A DNA stretch of 64,000 nt, taken from assembly GCA_016223145.1 (NCBI GenBank), contig JACRPN010000011.1, positions 186,001 through 250,000 of the forward strand, read 5' to 3'. Each line of letters opens with the position of its first letter. Within the stretch, counting starts at the first letter, position 1. The DNA is from Armatimonadota bacterium. Its GTDB lineage: Bacteria; Armatimonadota; Fimbriimonadia; Fimbriimonadales; Fimbriimonadaceae. Of the stretch, positions 60,695 to 64,000 are shown in pieces. The notes below the pieces were generated by a model that was not told the DNA's origin, made no database searches, and saw only the letters and a list, made by a program, of their open reading frames with translations. The position numbers and the translations under genes were made by a program.

Positions 60695-60714
60695 AGCCCT
60701 TCGCAAGAAGGGCT
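60695..60714. terminator. Hairpin between SLOG-like gene and TrlF-like gene
   Basis: Perfect 8-bp stem AGCCCTTC / GAAGGGCT with a GCAA tetraloop between the convergent stops; a short pyrimidine run (CTCTC) follows. Confidence 0.7.
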
Positions 60715-60730
60715 CTCTCATTGAATGCCG

Positions 60731-63698
60731 CTATGAAAGAACAACGCGAAGGCGCCTTGCCCTCGCTTTGAATGCCTCTTCGCCTCCCTCGAGGATTTCG
60801 CATACCTTCCTTCGCACGTATTCGCCCTCAAGTCCGCCGGCCTCGTAGCGAATCTCGGGCAGTTGCCCTGGACCATGCTCTCCGGCAGTTGCGACGATTA
60901 CCTGGTCGGCATCGGTGTTCACGACCAAGTTAGCGTTGTGAGTCACGATGATGATCTGTCTGCGTTTCCTTGAATCCCTGAATCGCTGTACGAGCTCATC
61001 GTAAACAGACTGGGGATCCAGATTCTCCTCTGGTTGGTCGATGATCAGGGGCCGGATGTCATCCTTGTCAATGGCCAGATATAGAAGTAGGAGCACTATT
61101 CCACGCGTCCCCGGGGACAAGCGCTCGATATCCACTCCGCCGTACTGGAGACCATAGGTGACCTTGATGTGGTCCGTTCCCAGCAACCACTCCCAAATCC
61201 GAGCGCCCCATTCCTGTGCGGTGAAAGAGTCAAGCCGATGCGCACGAATATCCTCTCGGTACTTTTCGATGAACGAATCCACGGCCTTGTCAGCCGCATT
61301 TGGTTCGCCCGATGCCCATGCGGCCAGCAATTCTTGCTCGGCAGCGGCTCTCAGCGTTCCCCTCCCCTTGAAAGGCCCGTCTTTGCGCAAGTCGAGCAAG
61401 CTCTCCCCACGCTCCACCCACCGATCGAGGTCCACGACGCGTCGAACGACAAACCTGAGCTTCCCCAAGGCGCCTCTCTCAGCTTCGAGGGCGTCGGTCA
61501 ACGGTGCATACAGCATTGAGAGCTCCGCCTGTAACTCGACGAACGTTTCGAATACTTGCCGGTAGACCTCTCGCCGTCCAAGACTGATCTTCTTGGTTTC
61601 CTCGTCCGCCTTCAGGGCAGTAGAAAGCTGTGACTTCAGACCTTCCATCTGCTTTTGTGCTTGCTGGATCTTGAGTGTCAGAGCAGTGAACCGCTTCGCA
61701 TTCTGCTGGTCAACGCCGATTAGCTTGGCCAAGCGGTCACTTTCAGCCTGCAACTGACATATCGTGAGACTATGCAAGTTCGCTTCATCCGGGAACATCG
61801 GCTCTGTCAGCTTGTCCTCTGGTTGCGGTTGAATAGCGCTGCCGAAAATGGCTGCAGAGCTCTTGGTCGCTGCTTCGAGCTTCCCGTTCACCATTTTGTC
61901 CGCTTCTTGTCCGATCTTCGGGGTGAATTTCTGCCATTCCTCGTCTTTGAGCCCAGCGTCTCGGCGTTGCTGCTTGAGATCGTCCAGGAATGCAACCGCA
62001 GTTCTAGTGCTAAATTGGTTAAGGTCACCTTGAAGCGACTTTAGCGCTCTCACCTTCTTCTGCTCGACTTCCCATGCCGCCTTGCGCGCTACAAGCGCAT
62101 GCTGAAGAGCTTCGTGGCGCCCAACCCGAGCTTCCTGATCCTTTGAGACCAAACGTCCTTTATCTTTCGAGTCTTGACCAATTGCCTTTTCGAGTTCTTC
62201 AATCTTCTTTGTAAGTTCGGGGATGGAAAACTTCAGTCTCCACTGCTCAAGTAACTGGTCTGTAAGGCGACTCAGTTCCGACTCATGACGCGTGCGCTGT
62301 TCGTTTATCCCAGAACAGCGCACAGCAAAGAGCTCCTCAAAGTCGTCCGCTCCCTCTCTGTCCGGCTCAGGATGGGAGACGAAGATCACCCTCTTTATCT
62401 CATCCAGCAGACGATCGGAAACGCCTTCAGACGAACAGGTCGTCCACGAACTGCTGAGAGAGGTATTGCACACGTCCGTCTTCGTACCCTTCGTCCGCCT
62501 CGAAGCTGGAGAGACTCCCACTGGTCTCCTCCTGGCTCTCCCACTTGACGGTAACGGCGGACTTGGTGAGGAAGCTCTTGGCGCGACGAATGAAGGAACG
62601 TTCATTTACGTGAGCACTCATGGAGTACGATCCAACAGCCATGAAGTCGGCTAGCGCGGTCTTTCCAGACCCACGTGCTCCGATGATCGCAACCAATCCA
62701 GGGTTGAGCGGAAGCTCATTGGGGATCATCCACGGGACATTGGTTACGCGAAGACTAGTGATTGTCTGTCCGACCAGACCGCCTCGTGGAGGTACGGAAC
62801 CGATGAAGGCGCGTTCTTCGGGTTCAATGCAGGCCTGTCTCAAGGACTCGAAAGTTACGTCGCCCTTGATCCAACACAATCTGCCCTCGTCGGGAACCCC
62901 CAACTTGTCCACGGAATGCGCGTCGCAACCATGTATACAAGGCTTCAGAGAGCGGTACCTCTTGATCACCTGATCGGCGGACAGCACTCCCTTTCCTGAC
63001 CAGAAGAGGGCATCCTTGGGGTTACCCGAGAAAATCAGCTGCGACGCTGACTCAATGTTTATTCTCAGCGCCTCAAAGGCATGATCCGGCGTCGCCACGC
63101 CTGAGGTCCCGTCATTCGTTGACACAGCGGCACCGATGAGCAGGTTCTGCTGAGCCCAACTGCTCTTCTTCAGCTCATCTTCAAGTGCTGGCAGCGAGAG
63201 CTTGAACTGATTGACGCCAACGAAGAGCGCTTTGGCTTCGTCTGCAACAGAGGAATCGACAGATTTGCCTAACTTGACGAGCTCAGAGCGAGAACAGGCG
63301 TAATCATCGCCTTTGTAGCGAAACTTAAGGCGACCAAGAAATCGCTTGATCTCGGCAACGTGGTTTGGGTCATCAGGGGAGAACAGGAGATGAACGTTCA
63401 CGCCCTTTCCCTTGACTGTCCCGATATCGAGCCTGGCCTCAACATTGGGGAAGAGCATGTCAACCTCAGGCAGCTTGCCCTCCTGTTTCTTCTTGACAAG
63501 CTCTTCATAAAGCTCGATCGACAGGTAATCGGTCACGCCCAAGGCGCGAATTGGGGGATCGCAAGACGCGATCGCTTTGCAGTAGTCATCCAGACTCGTT
63601 GCGCCAAACTGGTCATTGAGAATCGTCCCTGGCGCGTGCACATGCGGTTCCCATCTGTGCCACAGCGACCCCGCAGGATTCATCGTACGGGTCGTCAT
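60731..63698 (-). pseudogene. PHP-SMC-like ATPase (TrlF type), split by a +1 frameshift
   Basis: Two frames together give about 987 residues. The first part (63698 to the TGA at 62427, 423 residues) has a PHP domain (SLWHRWEPHVHAPGTILNDQ, with His-x-His) and Walker A (AIIGARGSGKTALADF), ending VQYLSQQFVDDLFV. The next frame, displaced by +1, continues SSEGVSDRLLDEIKRVIF, long coiled coils (about 62350-61500) and the C-terminal ATPase half: LSPGTRGIVLLLLYLAI signature, PLIIDQPEENLDPQSVYDEL (Walker B) and IIIVTHNANLVVNTDADQ (His loop). One extra base near 62434-62445 explains it. Its start overlaps an upstream frame by ATGA. Known members are linked with defence; as read it is either broken, mis-sequenced or frameshifted. 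Confidence 0.85.
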
Positions 63699-63847
63699 GC
63701 CGGCTCCGGCGAAGCCTGCTTCGACAGGTCCACAATCGACTTGAACGCAACATCCAACCAACATTGGGGAGCCATTGGGGCGATATGCTCGCGAAAGTTC
63801 CCGAGCGCCGAGTCGTTCACTTGACTGAAGGGCGAGGAGTCACGCAT
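63695..63847 (-). CDS. C-terminal part of an upstream gene, overlapping the TrlF-like start
   Basis: From ATG 63847 there are 50 residues (MRDSSPFSQVNDSALGNFRE, then HIAPMAPQCWLDVAFKSIVD). The frame is open and protein-like further upstream to about 63982 (TLVVSADTFESGQPTIGRGG, VANCTASQILVELNL) where a TGA occurs, without a good start codon. The stop overlaps the ATPase start by 4 bp, so translation is coupled. I think it is the end of a partner protein whose upstream part is in another frame or lies beyond the window. Function unknown. Confidence 0.4.
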   Translation of the reverse strand: MRDSSPFSQVNDSALGNFREHIAPMAPQCWLDVAFKSIVDLSKQASPEPA

Positions 63848-64000
63848 CAGGTTCAACTCTACCAAAATCTGGCTTGCCGTGCAATTGGCAACCCCGCCTC
63901 GACCTATTGTAGGCTGGCCGGATTCGAATGTGTCGGCGCTGACAACGAGAGTCTGTCCATGGTCTGCTACCAGGGCACCGCGTCACGCCTCGTCTTACCG

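Noticed and set aside
1-64000. tRNA and rRNA genes
   Set aside because: I looked for cloverleaf patterns with GGTTCGAATCC-like T-arms and for rRNA segments and found none that I can support by eye.

Overview
The window reads as a chromosomal segment of a high-GC, Gram-negative-type bacterium, most likely a member of the Armatimonadota (Fimbriimonadia-like). This is an inference from gene content: a pseudopilin with the N-terminus [13 protein letters not shown] followed by [10 protein letters not shown], twin-arginine Gfo/Idh/MocA oxidoreductases, a DUF1501 / DUF1549-DUF1553 (PSD1) pair with CxxCH motifs, ThuA-like and GMC/gluconate-2-dehydrogenase-type proteins, and many secreted peptidases and amidohydrolases. 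Many start codons lie 6-8 nt downstream of a TATAAT-like hexamer, which suggests frequent leaderless transcription.

Region 1 (1-9.2 kb) is a sugar- and polyol-oxidation neighbourhood: the C-terminal end of an FGE-sulfatase-domain protein, a ThuA-like protein, a GMC oxidoreductase with its small subunit, a multipass membrane protein, a SmpA-like secreted protein and two exported Gfo/Idh/MocA proteins. Region 2 (9.3-11.3 kb) is mobile: a REP-associated IS200-type transposase between long imperfect inverted repeats, then a short RHS tip gene overlapped by a candidate immunity gene. Region 3 (11.4-30.9 kb) is mostly core: ileS, lspA, acs, comEA, a Y-family polymerase, a DinB-fold protein, a nucleotidyltransferase module, rhomboid protease, S9 peptidase, DUF554, a glycosyltransferase and an M24 peptidase. 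Region 4 (30.9-52.9 kb) holds the DUF1501/PSD1 pair, an EAL-HDOD protein, the arginine operon argC-argJ-argB (argC with an in-frame amber stop), an MFS-spermidine synthase fusion, a sulfatase-like membrane protein, prfA, a pseudopilin with a small lipoprotein, a 1382-residue triple amidohydrolase, an aldo-keto reductase and a YjbR protein.

Region 5 (about 53-64 kb) looks like an accessory island with visibly lower GC and strong Shine-Dalgarno sites. It has a PLP-dependent threonine-synthase-like enzyme with a zinc ribbon, an unknown divergent gene, and a compact overlapping operon: a 72-residue protein, an unknown 313-residue protein, a D-Ala-D-Ala-ligase-type ATP-grasp enzyme, a VanX-type dipeptidase and an LdcA/MccF-type S66 peptidase. 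A DprA/SLOG-like gene and a convergent PHP-SMC-like ATPase (TrlF type, broken by a frameshift) follow, as in a defence locus. The island operon is the best candidate for an undescribed system; I suggest it makes or remodels a D-amino-acid-containing peptide, or protects the cell against one.

Interspersed palindromic repeats run through the core part. Some have entered genes in frame (ileS, the glycosyltransferase, the tail of the S9 peptidase), in the manner known for Rickettsia palindromic elements. I saw no rRNA, tRNA or CRISPR array.
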